From CAVVDY01 sp963815775 (GTDB lineage: Bacteria > Acidobacteriota > Terriglobia > Terriglobales > Acidobacteriaceae): 64,000 nucleotides of DNA. How positions within the stretch are numbered: position 1 is the first letter of the stretch; every line of letters starts with the position of its first letter. The stretch spans positions 1 through 64,000 of the forward strand of contig CAWFIB010000029.1 in the NCBI GenBank assembly GCA_963815775.1. Reading direction: 5' to 3'. Below, piece by piece: positions 26,468 through 35,833 of the stretch. The notes below the pieces were generated by a model that saw only the letters and a list, made by a program, of their open reading frames with translations, did no database searches and was not told the DNA's origin. The translations under genes were made by a program, and so were the position numbers.

Positions 26468-26848
26468 TTACGGCTCCAGTACGTGCTTTGCCGAGTCGCC
26501 CCGGAAAGTCATTTCCTGCAGCACCCGCTCGTTCTTCGCGTTTTCAGTGTAACGTTGCTCAGTCTGCTTGGCCTTTGCGCCCAGGGGAACCAGCGTACAC
26601 TTTGCTTGCGCTTCACCCTTGGTGCCCGCGATTCCCTTGAAGACCATGATGTGCTCATCGCCTTGCATCTGGTGCAACACCTGGTACTGCCCTGCCGCCA
26701 ACAAAGTCCCGCCGACCAGCGTCGGGCTATTGAAGACGATGGTCCGTTTGTTCGCGATGCCCAGCGAATTGTCCGTTGCCTGGACCAGGCTTACCGTGCA
26801 CAAAATGAGAGCGATCGTCATTGCCACGACGAACCAATGCTTCTGCAT
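26468..26848 (-). CDS. Small secreted protein of an Acidobacteriota-type family, function unknown
   Basis: ATG 26848 is chosen because CGGAGGAAGT stands right before it and a signal peptide follows (MQKHWFVVAMTIALILCTVS). The mature part of about 100 residues contains FNSPTLVGGTLLAAGQYQVLHQM and MVFKGI, a beta-rich pattern I have met in short secreted Acidobacteriota proteins annotated as hypothetical. One cysteine remains in the mature chain (AKCTLVP). No catalytic motif can be named. The frame extends upstream to 27067 but without protein-like features. Confidence 0.75.
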   Translation of the reverse strand: MQKHWFVVAMTIALILCTVSLVQATDNSLGIANKRTIVFNSPTLVGGTLLAAGQYQVLHQMQGDEHIMVFKGIAGTKGEAQAKCTLVPLGAKAKQTEQRYTENAKNERVLQEMTFRGDSAKHVLEP

Positions 26849-27188
26849 ACTTCCTCCGTAAAAGGTGGCCCGACCTACGGGCCTTATTATTCCCACAATC
26901 AGTTTAGAAACAGTCCCCTCATTCTTGCCGTGAGCCCGGTCACAGGGAGGTGTGAGTGGGAAACACGGATTGCCGGTTCTCCCGGAGGCGCTCATTGGGG
27001 TCGCCAATTGGCGGTTGGACAGACCGCGGACAGCGGCGTTGTAGAATTTTGGGCAGCGTGGTCCCATTCCGCGCTATAGTTTGTATATTGAACATCTCGT
27101 CTTCCGTTGACCAGATATCGTTGCTCCGTGCGAATCTGCGCTGCGAAACGGACACGATTCCAGATCATTTCGGGAGTAGGAGAGTCGT

Positions 27189-28781
27189 ATGCATCCCCAT
27201 CGTCCAGTCCAGCCCCTCAGTCGGCTCGCCATCGCTGTCGCTGTGCTTGCTCTTCTCGTCGCTGTCAGCAATCCTTGCCTGGCCGCCAGTGAGGACACCC
27301 AGCCGCCAGCTCCTCAACCCACCACCACGACGCTAACCATCGTTCCGAACCCTGCCGAAGTGGGACAAACCATTACCTTCACGGCCAAAGTCTCGGGAGC
27401 AACCGGCCTTACCGGCGGGCCCACCGGAACCGTGACTTTCATGGAAGGCTCAAACCAACTTGGGACTGGGACCCTCGACAAATATGGCACCGCGACAATT
27501 ACTTCCTCCTCCTTCGCAGAGGGCAGCTACAACATCACGGCGATGTACGGCGGCGACTCAAACTTTGGGCCTTCTACCTCTCCCCTGGTGAAGCTGGATG
27601 TCGTTCCCATGGGCAGCCAAAAGCCCAGCACCACCGCATTGAAGATCAGTCCGAATCCGGCGCAGGTTGGCCAAACCATTACCTTCACCGCCATAGTATC
27701 GGGCGGCGTCGGCATCATTGGGGGTCCCACCGGGACTGTCACCTTCTATAACGGCTCGACCAAGCTGGCTACCGTGACCATCGACTCCTCCAGCAGCGTA
27801 GTGACCTATACCAGCTCGTCCTTTGATGTTGGCACCTACAACATCACTGCGGACTATAGTGGCGACGGCAACTTTCTTCCCTCTAAGTCGGATGTGGTGG
27901 TGCTCAAGGTGGTTCCCGTGGGCACGCTGACGCCTACGACAACGACCCTTACCAGTTCGGCGCCCAGCTCCAGCTTCGGCAGCCAGGTTACCTTTACCGC
28001 CACCGTGGCAGGAGGCATGGGAAATCCTCCCACCGGGACAGTGAGCTTCCTTGATGGAAGCGCAACCATTGGAACCGGCACCCTGAATAACGGCGTCGCC
28101 ACGTTCAGCACCAGCAACCTGAGCGTGGGAGTCCACACCATTACGGGTCAATACAGCGGAGACGCAAATTTTCTTTCCTCCACCTCCGACCCGCTTACCC
28201 AGACAATTACTCCTGGTGGCGGCGGAGGCACGACCTTCCTTCTTTCCATGAATCCCGGGATCATCAGCGTTAACCAGGGATCCAGTGGTACGGCGACCGT
28301 CACCGTGTCCCCCTCCGGTGGATTTAATCAGCAGATCTCGTTCGTCTGCTCCGGGCTTCCGCTTTATGCCAATTGCTCCTTCAACCCGGCCACGGTCACG
28401 CCCGACGGCAGCAACAAGCCTGTGACCACGACCTTGACCGTCACAACCGGAGGCCCCAGCGCCCGGTTGATGCCGCCGGTATTGCATCCTCGCAGTGGCT
28501 GGCCGGCAGACTTGCTGGCAGTGTTCTCGGTCGGCTTGCTCGGCCTGGTTCCGGTCAGAGTCCGCCGAAGCGGCGCGGATCAGCGCAGAAGCAGGACCCG
28601 GGCTCTCCTAACCTGGCTCTTCTTCTCACTGTGCCTGCTCGCCACCTTGTGGCTCGTAGCCTGCGGCGGCAGCGGCAGCAACGCGAACTCCGTTACTCCC
28701 AAGGGGCAGACTGTGGTGACGGTGGCCGGCTCAACCTCGACCGGCGCGCAATCCACCACATTCACGCTGAATGTGCAATAA
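27189..28781 (+). CDS. Exported Ig-like-repeat protein with two C-terminal membrane segments
   Basis: The 530-residue protein starts with a signal peptide (residues 1-36) and has three Ig-like (Big_5-type) repeats of about 100 residues. Each shows VGQTITFTA, GGPTGTVTF and a closing YNITA-Y-GD-NF. A fourth module carries ISFVCSGLPLYANCSFNPATVTP. Two hydrophobic stretches follow: LLAVFSVGLLGLVPV, and ALLTWLFFSLCLLATLWLVACGGSG, which ends in a lipobox-like LVAC inside the protein. A last segment ends in TSTGAQSTTFTLNVQ. This order recurs in Acidobacteriota surface proteins. Adhesion or cell-wall display is likely but unproven. TAGGAG before the ATG is the ribosome site, and a terminator follows at 28824. 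Confidence 0.82.
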   Translation: MHPHRPVQPLSRLAIAVAVLALLVAVSNPCLAASEDTQPPAPQPTTTTLTIVPNPAEVGQTITFTAKVSGATGLTGGPTGTVTFMEGSNQLGTGTLDKYGTATITSSSFAEGSYNITAMYGGDSNFGPSTSPLVKLDVVPMGSQKPSTTALKISPNPAQVGQTITFTAIVSGGVGIIGGPTGTVTFYNGSTKLATVTIDSSSSVVTYTSSSFDVGTYNITADYSGDGNFLPSKSDVVVLKVVPVGTLTPTTTTLTSSAPSSSFGSQVTFTATVAGGMGNPPTGTVSFLDGSATIGTGTLNNGVATFSTSNLSVGVHTITGQYSGDANFLSSTSDPLTQTITPGGGGGTTFLLSMNPGIISVNQGSSGTATVTVSPSGGFNQQISFVCSGLPLYANCSFNPATVTPDGSNKPVTTTLTVTTGGPSARLMPPVLHPRSGWPADLLAVFSVGLLGLVPVRVRRSGADQRRSRTRALLTWLFFSLCLLATLWLVACGGSGSNANSVTPKGQTVVTVAGSTSTGAQSTTFTLNVQ

Positions 28782-28823
28782 CGACGCCTGTCACCGCAGC
28801 CAAATTGTTGGGACAGCAAGATC

Positions 28824-28861
28824 AAGGCGCCACGCTAGTAAAGGTGGCGCCTTCGATTTTT
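28824..28861 (+). terminator. Rho-independent terminator after the Ig-repeat gene
   Basis: AAGGCGCCAC and GTGGCGCCTT form a perfect 10-bp stem around GCTAGTAAAG, followed by CGATTTTT. It also lies directly beyond the stop of the convergent methyltransferase gene. Confidence 0.8.
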
Positions 28862-28869
28862 CAGTAAAC

Positions 28870-29427
28870 TTAGCTCTTCTTCAGTAAGGCCGCCAAGCTG
28901 CGGCTGATCCGGGGACGAGAGTCCAGCTTAAGCCCACATGCGGCTGCGGCCTGTAGCTGGGCTTCAAAGACCTCGCTCTTCACGTGCGGGAAGGGCTCGG
29001 CCAGCAGGATCGCCGCTCCCATTCTCGACGCGGCTGCCACTTCAGCAAAGAACTTCTTCGCATCGGGGAATTCGTGCACCACGGCGAAGGCCAGCGTGAA
29101 GTCTATGGAGTCGGCGAGGTCGGCAATGCCCATTGACTGCGCAGGGGCAAGGCGAGCATCCAGACGGTCGAGCAAACCTGCTTTGGCGGCACGGCGCTTC
29201 AGCCGGTCGAGCATCTGCTGCTGAACATCTACGCACACCACGCGTCCCGAGGGTCCAACCCGCTTCGCTAGCTCAAGCGTGAAGTAGCCCATTCCCGGCC
29301 CCGGCTCCAGTACGGTCATTCCTGGGCGAAGATAGGGAGCGACGATGGGCCCGGGATCCTGCCACCAGCGCCGCACCGGACAGACCAGCCAATAGCCCAG
29401 CCACCACGGACATACTCTGTGACTCAT
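28870..29427 (-). CDS. Class I SAM-dependent methyltransferase
   Basis: The 185-residue protein has the Rossmann methyltransferase signature: motif I TVLEPGPGMGYFTLELAKRV, the acidic end of strand 2 VVCVDVQQQML, and FTLAFAVVHEFPD as motif IV. It resembles the UbiE/type-11 group that methylates small molecules; the substrate is not evident. Arg/Lys-rich ends and the absence of a signal peptide indicate a cytoplasmic protein. It is transcribed in the same direction as the (p)ppGpp synthetase gene 150 bases upstream, but a repeat-like gap lies between them. Confidence 0.82.
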   Translation of the reverse strand: MSHRVCPWWLGYWLVCPVRRWWQDPGPIVAPYLRPGMTVLEPGPGMGYFTLELAKRVGPSGRVVCVDVQQQMLDRLKRRAAKAGLLDRLDARLAPAQSMGIADLADSIDFTLAFAVVHEFPDAKKFFAEVAAASRMGAAILLAEPFPHVKSEVFEAQLQAAAACGLKLDSRPRISRSLAALLKKS

Positions 29428-29579
29428 GCAGCCATTCTACGAATACGGGGTATGTGATGATCAACCCGCTGAACGGGGTCAACGAAGTTCAAGACAGGAA
29501 GCGATTTTCTGATGGCTGGAAGCTGGCGGCTGGCAGCTCGAACTCTTGAGCGAATAGCGAAAAGCGAACCGCGGCTTCT

Positions 29580-31811
29580 CTACAACTTCTGCACACGCTG
29601 CACTTCACGCACCCCAGGAATCTTGCGCACGCCGGCGATGATGCGCTGCAGGTGAACCACATCGGCAATGTCGACGATGATGTCGACCGTTGCATGGGTT
29701 TCTTCCGTTTTGGCGCCGATATTGCGAATATTGGTGTTCGCGTCGCTGATGACGGCGGTGATCTGCTTCAGCATGCCGGGCCGGTTATCGCACAGCACCA
29801 CCAGTTTGGCCGGGTAGCCCGTTGCCCAGGGCTCACGGGCATTGATTTTTCCTTCCGAGCCCCATTCCACCTCGATGCGGCGCTCCGGCTCACACATCAG
29901 TGTGTCGACGTTGGGGCAGGATTTGGAATGCACGGCGACTCCCTTGCCGCGCGTGACGTAACCGATGATCTCTTCCCCACGAATGGGATTGCAGCATTTT
30001 GCCCGATAGACCATCAGGTCGTCGTGGCCTTTCACCTGGAGCGGCGACACATCGCCGCCAAAAACCCGCCGCACCACGCTGGTGATAACACCGGGATGCT
30101 GGTCTTCGCTGGTCTGGGCAGAGCTATCCGCGGTCTGCTCTGGGGGCACCAGGCGGGCCAGGATAACTCGCGCGGAAAATTTTCCGTAGCCGATGGCCGC
30201 CAACAGGTCGTCCGGCCTCCCCAATCCATGCTCGCCGGCCACTCGTGTCAACTCTTTGTCGTTGATCTGCTTCATCGAAACGCGATACTTGCGGGCTTCC
30301 TTTTCGATCAATTTGTGGCCGATTTCAATGGCCCGCTCCCGCTGATGGATGTTCAGCCAGTGCTTGATCTTCTGCCGTGCGCGCGCCGACTTCACAAACC
30401 CCAGCCAGTCCCGGTTGGGATGGTGTCCAGGCTGGGTCAGGATCTCGACAATATCGCCGGAGCGCAGCTTGTAACGCAGCGGAACGATGCGCCCGTTCAC
30501 CTTGGCGCCCACGCAATTGTGCCCGACTTCGGTGTGCACGTTGTAAGCGAAATCGATGGGGGTTGCTTCCCGGGGAAGGATGATGATCTTGCCCTTCGGG
30601 GTGAAGCTATAAACCTCTTCCGGGAAGAGATCGATCTTCAGGGTCGAGACGAACTCTTCGGCGTTGGGCACCTCGCGCTGCCATTCGACCACCTGGCGCA
30701 ACCACGCCAGCCGCTGCTCGTCGCGCGCGGAAATCGGTCCGTCCTTGTATTTCCAGTGGGCGGCAATTCCTTCCTCCGCCATCTTGTGCATGTCTTCGGT
30801 TCGAATCTGCACCTCGAAGGCGTGGCCGTTATCGGCGATGACCGTGGTATGCAGTGACTTGTACAAGTTCGGCCGGGGCATGGCGATGAAGTCCTTGATC
30901 CGCCCCGGCACCGGACGCCACTGGTTATGGATGATGCCCAGCACTCCATAGCAGTCATTCACCGATTGCGTGACCACCCGCAGTGCCAGCATGTCGTAGA
31001 TCTGGTCGACCGAGATGTGCTGCCGTTGCAGCTTCTGCCAGATGCTGTAGATACGCTTGATGCGCGCTTCCACCCGCGCGTTAATGCCTGCTTCCTGGAG
31101 CTTGCCTTCGATGCTCTTCTGCACTTCCGCCAGGAACGCCTCGCCCTCTTTGCGGCGCGACTCGATGGCTTTCTTCACCTGGTTGTACGAGATAGGATCG
31201 ACATACTGGAAGGCGAGGTCCTCAAGCTCGCCCCGGATCTTTCCCATTCCCAGCCGGTGGGCGATGGGAGCGTAGATCTCCTGCGTCTCGCGGGCGATTT
31301 TCTGCTGCCGCTCCGGCGAGAGATGTTGCAAGGTCCGCATATTGTGCAAGCGGTCAGCCAGCTTGATGAGCACCACACGAATGTCATCCACCATGGCCAG
31401 CACCATCTTGCGAACGCTCTCCGCCTGGCGCTCTTCGCGGGAGGCGAATTCCAGCTTGCTGATCTTGGTGACGCCCTCGACGATGTGGGCGACTTGTTCA
31501 CCGAATTCGGCCCTGATCTCGTCGATCTTCACCTTGGTGTCTTCGACCGAGTCGTGCAGCAGTCCGGCAGCGATGGCCGTAGTGTCCAGACGCATGTCGG
31601 CCAGCACCATGGCAACCTGGAGCGGGTGGACCAGGTAAGGCTCCCCCGAAGCGCGCCGCTGCCCGGTGTGGTGCTGAAGCGAGAATTCGTAGGCTTTTTT
31701 GACTAGCTCAAGGTCGTCGTTGGGCCGGTAGGAGCGAATTTTGCGCAGAAGATCGCGAAAGCGCGTTACCGTTAGAACATTGGTCGCGATGGCTTGGCGC
31801 AATGTCGCCAT
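29580..31811 (-). CDS. relA: Bifunctional (p)ppGpp synthetase/hydrolase
   Basis: The 743-residue Rel/SpoT enzyme makes and degrades the stringent-response alarmone. The hydrolase motif HDSVED is intact at residues 86-91. The synthetase site RIKDFIAMPRPNLYKSLHTT is followed by QIRTEDMHKMAEEGIAAHW. The TGS domain (EEVYSFTPKGKIIILP) comes next, then the zinc-finger-like region CCNPIRGEEIIGYVTRGKG and a C-terminal ACT domain (about 665-743). Both activities should be present, as in single-copy Rel of many phyla. No ribosome site is seen before ATG 31811; a TATAAT ends five bases upstream of it. Confidence 0.95.
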   Translation of the reverse strand: MATLRQAIATNVLTVTRFRDLLRKIRSYRPNDDLELVKKAYEFSLQHHTGQRRASGEPYLVHPLQVAMVLADMRLDTTAIAAGLLHDSVEDTKVKIDEIRAEFGEQVAHIVEGVTKISKLEFASREERQAESVRKMVLAMVDDIRVVLIKLADRLHNMRTLQHLSPERQQKIARETQEIYAPIAHRLGMGKIRGELEDLAFQYVDPISYNQVKKAIESRRKEGEAFLAEVQKSIEGKLQEAGINARVEARIKRIYSIWQKLQRQHISVDQIYDMLALRVVTQSVNDCYGVLGIIHNQWRPVPGRIKDFIAMPRPNLYKSLHTTVIADNGHAFEVQIRTEDMHKMAEEGIAAHWKYKDGPISARDEQRLAWLRQVVEWQREVPNAEEFVSTLKIDLFPEEVYSFTPKGKIIILPREATPIDFAYNVHTEVGHNCVGAKVNGRIVPLRYKLRSGDIVEILTQPGHHPNRDWLGFVKSARARQKIKHWLNIHQRERAIEIGHKLIEKEARKYRVSMKQINDKELTRVAGEHGLGRPDDLLAAIGYGKFSARVILARLVPPEQTADSSAQTSEDQHPGVITSVVRRVFGGDVSPLQVKGHDDLMVYRAKCCNPIRGEEIIGYVTRGKGVAVHSKSCPNVDTLMCEPERRIEVEWGSEGKINAREPWATGYPAKLVVLCDNRPGMLKQITAVISDANTNIRNIGAKTEETHATVDIIVDIADVVHLQRIIAGVRKIPGVREVQRVQKL

Positions 31812-31816
31812 GTCTG

Positions 31817-31822
31817 ATTATA
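31817..31822 (-). promoter_or_regulatory. TATAAT immediately before the relA start codon
   Basis: On the minus strand TATAAT is followed by CAGAC and then ATG. A five-base gap would place the transcription start at the A of the start codon, giving a leaderless mRNA. No convincing -35 is present, so this remains tentative. Confidence 0.4.
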
Positions 31823-31882
31823 AGACAAGTGAAACGAGGTTTCTGATTGTCGGAGCTTTGCGGCTCGACCACTGAAGGCACC

Positions 31883-32779
31883 ATGCGCATTTTGATCAGC
31901 GGAGCTTCCGGCCTCATCGGCAGCGCGCTGCGCCGCAAGCTGGCGGAGAGCGGCGACGAAACAGCCGCTCTGGTACGCCGCCCCCCCCAGCAGGACGAAG
32001 TGCGGTGGACTCCCGGCGCGACGCTCGATCCCGCGCACCTCGCTGGCTTTGACGCCGTCGTGCATCTCGCCGGAAAAGGTATCGGCGGCCGCTGGACACA
32101 AAAGTTCAAACAAGAAGTTCGCGACAGCCGCCTGCAAGGCACGAGCACTCTTGCAACCGCAGCGGCCGAATCGTTTCGCCGCACTGGCCTGCCCCGCGCA
32201 TTCGTTGCCGCGTCCGCCATCGGCTACTACGGAAGTCGCGGCGAGGAAGTACTGACCGAAGCGAGCGCTCCGGGCGAAGGCTTTTTAGCGGAAACCTGCG
32301 TCGCGTGGGAAGCCGCTGCTGATCCGGCACGTGAAGCCGGCCTGCGCGTCGCACACCTGCGTATCGGAGTGGTTCTGGCGAAGGACGGAGGCGCTCTGCC
32401 ACCGTTACTGCTTCCCTTCCGCCTCGGGCTTGGTGGCCGCATTGGAAGCGGCCGGCAATTCTGGAGCTGGGTCGCGTTGGAAGATGTCGTTGGCGCATTT
32501 GCGTTCGCGCTGCACCACGAGAACGTCCGCGGCCCAGTCAACGTCGTCTCGCCGAATTCATCGCGCGTCGCGGAGTTCGTTCATGCTCTCGGAGACGTGC
32601 TCCATCGGCCTACGATCTTTCCTCTCCCAGCCTTCGCGGTGCAAACCTTGCTCGGCGAAATGGGGCAGGCGTTGCTGCTCGACTCCGCGCGGGTAGTGCC
32701 CGAAAAATTGCCGGCAGTTGGATATCAATTCGCCTTTTCAGAGCTGCGAGCGGCGTTACAAGCAGCCTTAAATGTTTAG
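31883..32779 (+). CDS. TIGR01777/SDR39U1-type NAD(P)-binding epimerase-like protein
   Basis: ATG 31883 follows GAAGG and opens directly with the cofactor motif MRILISGASGLIGSALRRKL. The 298 residues contain DAVVHLAGKGIGGRWTQKFK, SAIGYYGSRGEE (the active-site tyrosine region of atypical SDRs) and the C-terminal DUF1731-like end. E. coli YfcH is the usual reference for this family, whose physiological substrate is unknown. The gene is divergent from relA, with about 70 bases between start codons. Confidence 0.88.
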   Translation: MRILISGASGLIGSALRRKLAESGDETAALVRRPPQQDEVRWTPGATLDPAHLAGFDAVVHLAGKGIGGRWTQKFKQEVRDSRLQGTSTLATAAAESFRRTGLPRAFVAASAIGYYGSRGEEVLTEASAPGEGFLAETCVAWEAAADPAREAGLRVAHLRIGVVLAKDGGALPPLLLPFRLGLGGRIGSGRQFWSWVALEDVVGAFAFALHHENVRGPVNVVSPNSSRVAEFVHALGDVLHRPTIFPLPAFAVQTLLGEMGQALLLDSARVVPEKLPAVGYQFAFSELRAALQAALNV

Positions 32780-33066
32780 CGATTTTCTACGCTCGCGGGC
32801 TAATTTCGAGCTCGACTCGATCAAATTTTGAACAGCCTCCAGCCACCCCCAAGACCTGCTGTAAGTGATTGTCGGACAGGCACTTGCAGCCTTCGCCAAG
32901 GCAATTTTTAGGGCTCCAGTTGTGCTACAATGAATATGGATCGCTGTTCCCCTAACTTATTGAATTATCTAGCAGTTGTCGGTCGGTCGAAGACCGATCT
33001 CTTGGCGGTCCCGGTGCAATATCCGTTTGCGAAAACCTTACCTCGCAGGCGGCGAAATGGAGCAGG
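32780..33066. other. Leader region of gyrB
   Basis: The 287 bases upstream of gyrB have no gene. A TACAAT at 32926-32931 could be a -10 element, although I find no good -35 before it. Downstream, CGGTC-GAA-GACCG near 32982-32994 could form a small hairpin in the leader RNA. Confidence 0.35.
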
Positions 33067-35709
33067 ATGGCCTCGAAAGATTCCGGTGCTGCCGCCGCAG
33101 CACCCAATGACAGCAACGATTCCGAACTTACAGATCAGAAGCCCCAGAACAACGGCAAGAATGGCAACGGTCATACCAATGGGGAGTACACCGCCGACTC
33201 CATCAAAGTCCTTGGCGGCATGGAAGCCGTGCGCAAGCGCCCCGCCATGTATATCGGCTCGACCGGCGACATGGGTCTGCATCACCTCGTCTATGAGGTG
33301 GTCGACAACTCGGTGGACGAAGCGCTCGCAGGATTCGCCGATCGCATCGACGTAACCATTCACATCGACGACTCGATCACCGTCATCGACAACGGCCGCG
33401 GCATTCCCGTTGACGAGATGGATGTGGATGGTGAGCGCCTGCCCGCCGCGCAGGTCGTGATGACCGTGCTGCACGCCGGCGGAAAGTTCGATAGCTCCAC
33501 CTACAAAGTTTCCGGCGGACTGCATGGCGTGGGAGTCTCGTGCGTCAATGCGCTGAGTCATCAGTTCGATCTGGAGATTTGGCGCGACGGTTCGGTGTGG
33601 GAGCAGAGCTACTCCGCCGGCGAGCCGACGACGAAGCTGACCAAGACGGGTGCGACCAAGAAGCGTGGCACCAAGGTCCACTTCGTTCCCGATAAGACGA
33701 TCTTCACCGTTACCGAGTACAACTACGACACCCTGGCGCAGCGGTTGCGCGAGATGGCCTTCCTGAACAAGGGGCTGCTCATCACGCTTACCGATGAGCG
33801 CACCACCGATTCCAAGACGGGCGAGCCCAAGCGCGCCGAGTTCAAATACAACGGCGGCATCGCCGAGTTCATCAAGCACCTGAACCGCGGCAAGGGCGTG
33901 CTGCATGAGAAGCCAATCTACATGGAAGCCGAGCGCGATGGCGTCAACCTGGAGATTGCGCTGCAATACAACGACGGCTACTCGGAGACGGTTTTCAGCT
34001 TCGCCAACAACATCAACACCGTCGATGGCGGCACCCATCTTTCGGGATTTCGCACCTCGCTCACGCGAACCATTAATGCTGCCGGCAAGGACCTTGGGCT
34101 GTTCAAAGACCAGGAAGTCTTGACCGGCGACGACGTGCGCGAAGGATTGGTTGCGGTGGTCAGCGTGAAGCTTTCACAGCCTCAGTTTGAAGGTCAGACC
34201 AAAGGCAAGCTCAACTCCGATATCGCCGGTACCGTGCAGGCGTTTGTGAACGAGCGCCTGGGTGCGTTCTTCGAGATGAACCCGCCGATCGCGAAGAAGG
34301 TCATCAACAAGGCGATCGAAGCCGCGCGCGCGCGCGAAGCCGCCCGCAAGGCCCGCGACTTGACCCGCCGCAAAGGTGCGCTCGACGGCGGAGGCCTGCC
34401 CGGCAAGCTGGCCGACTGCACCGAGCGCCAGCCGGATCGCTGTGAGGTCTACCTGGTCGAGGGTGAAAGCGCAGGCGGCACCGCCAAGCAGGGCCGCGAT
34501 CGCCGCTTCCAGGCGATCCTGCCGCTGAAGGGAAAGATTCTCAACGTAGAGAAGGCCCGCTATGACAAGATGCTGGGCCATGAAGAAATCCGCGCCATGA
34601 TCACGGCGCTGGGCACCGGCATCGGCACCGAGGATTTCGATGCTGCCAAGCTGCGTTACGGCAAGATCATCCTGATGACAGACGCCGATGTCGACGGCTC
34701 GCACATTCGCACCCTGCTGCTCACCTTCTTTTTCCGGCACATGACGGAACTCATCAAGCGTGGCCACGTTTACATCGCGCAGCCGCCGCTGTATCGCATC
34801 AAGAAAGGCAAGTTCGAGCAGTACATCAAGAACGACGCCGAGTTCGTGAAGGTCATGGTGAAGCGCGCTGCCGACGGCATCATCGTTCGCTATGGCGAAG
34901 GCGCAGCCACGCTGGAAGGCGCGCCGCTCACCAGGTTCATGACCACGCTCAACGAGTTCATCGGCTTCTTCGACAAGGTCGACAAGCGCATTCGCGATGA
35001 GCGCATCACCGAAGTCTTGCCCCGGGCCGATCTGGTCAAGCGCGTCGACTTCGAGGGCGAAAGCAAGACACCGCCGAAGAAGGTGCTCGACCTGGAGAAG
35101 GCATTGAACGCCATCGCCAAGGAGCGCGGCATCAAGTCGGTGACTAAACGCTTCGAAGAAGAGCACAGCCTGTGGGAGGTCGCCTTCATCAACTCGCAGG
35201 GCGCCGAACACACCGTCAACTGGGAGCTGGCCTCCGCGCCCGAGTACCGGCAGATGATGTCAAAGTACAAGCAGATTGCCGACTACATGCAGCCGCCGTA
35301 CATCATCGAGGCGGTCAGAAAAGAAACCACCCGTGGCACAGACGAGGAACTCAGCGACGCCGAGCGCGCCGACCAGGAGAAGGCCGAGCAGAAAGCGCCC
35401 AAGGTTTCCAAGAAGAAAGCTGAAGCCGAGACCGTGGAAAAGCAGACGGTACGCGAGCTGTTTGATTATGTCCTCAACGAGGGACGCAAGGACTACAACA
35501 TACAGCGCTACAAAGGACTGGGCGAGATGAGTTCGACTCAGCTCTGGGAGACCACCATGGACCCCGAGCGGCGCACGCTTCTCTCCGTGAGGCTGGAAGA
35601 CCTGACCGAGACCGAGACCATCTTCACTACGCTGATGGGTGAAAACGTCGAGGCGCGCCGCAAGTTCATCGAAGAGAACGCACTGGACGTGAAGAATTTG
35701 GATATTTAG
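33067..35709 (+). CDS. gyrB: DNA gyrase subunit B
   Basis: The ATPase and TOPRIM subunit of gyrase, which introduces negative supercoils. The 880-residue protein starts with a polar tail of about 40 residues, then the GHKL ATPase domain (EVVDNSVDEALAGF, DNGRGIPVD, VSGGLHGVGVSCVNAL). The transducer and the TOPRIM domain follow (EVYLVEGESAGG, MTDADVDGSHIRTLLLTFFF). Between TOPRIM and the C-terminal tail YNIQRYKGLGEMSS there is an insertion of roughly 160 residues, as in GyrB of many Gram-negative bacteria. Its Lys/Glu-rich linker (KAPKVSKKKAEAETVEKQ) is likely flexible. Neither recF, dnaN nor gyrA is adjacent. Confidence 0.97.
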   Translation: MASKDSGAAAAAPNDSNDSELTDQKPQNNGKNGNGHTNGEYTADSIKVLGGMEAVRKRPAMYIGSTGDMGLHHLVYEVVDNSVDEALAGFADRIDVTIHIDDSITVIDNGRGIPVDEMDVDGERLPAAQVVMTVLHAGGKFDSSTYKVSGGLHGVGVSCVNALSHQFDLEIWRDGSVWEQSYSAGEPTTKLTKTGATKKRGTKVHFVPDKTIFTVTEYNYDTLAQRLREMAFLNKGLLITLTDERTTDSKTGEPKRAEFKYNGGIAEFIKHLNRGKGVLHEKPIYMEAERDGVNLEIALQYNDGYSETVFSFANNINTVDGGTHLSGFRTSLTRTINAAGKDLGLFKDQEVLTGDDVREGLVAVVSVKLSQPQFEGQTKGKLNSDIAGTVQAFVNERLGAFFEMNPPIAKKVINKAIEAARAREAARKARDLTRRKGALDGGGLPGKLADCTERQPDRCEVYLVEGESAGGTAKQGRDRRFQAILPLKGKILNVEKARYDKMLGHEEIRAMITALGTGIGTEDFDAAKLRYGKIILMTDADVDGSHIRTLLLTFFFRHMTELIKRGHVYIAQPPLYRIKKGKFEQYIKNDAEFVKVMVKRAADGIIVRYGEGAATLEGAPLTRFMTTLNEFIGFFDKVDKRIRDERITEVLPRADLVKRVDFEGESKTPPKKVLDLEKALNAIAKERGIKSVTKRFEEEHSLWEVAFINSQGAEHTVNWELASAPEYRQMMSKYKQIADYMQPPYIIEAVRKETTRGTDEELSDAERADQEKAEQKAPKVSKKKAEAETVEKQTVRELFDYVLNEGRKDYNIQRYKGLGEMSSTQLWETTMDPERRTLLSVRLEDLTETETIFTTLMGENVEARRKFIEENALDVKNLDI

Positions 35710-35711
35710 AA

Positions 35712-35817
35712 GCGGCTCGCGGCTCTTGGCCGTTAGCACTTGGCATTTAGCACTTCAGTCTTAGAGATGAAAGCTAACGGCCAAATGCTAATTGCTAAGT
35801 GCTAGCTGCCGAGCCGC
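35712..35817. repeat. Composite inverted repeat after gyrB (about 106 nt)
   Basis: Outer arms GCGGCTCG (35712-35719) and CGAGCCGC (35810-35817) enclose TGGCCGTTAGC (35727-35737) and its complement GCTAACGGCCA (35773-35783). TAGCACTT occurs twice on the left, and its complement AAGTGCTA once on the right. The element could fold into a long hairpin and act as transcription barrier between gyrB and the next gene. Confidence 0.65.
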
Positions 35818-35833
35818 GACCAGCGGCCTTCCC

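Noticed and set aside
29652..30857. A 401-codon plus-strand frame opposite relA
   Set aside because: Antisense shadow of the Rel enzyme with no domain character.
32926..32931. TACAAT as the gyrB promoter
   Set aside because: The -10 looks good, but no -35 hexamer lies at 16-18 bp spacing; mentioned only within the leader-region entry.
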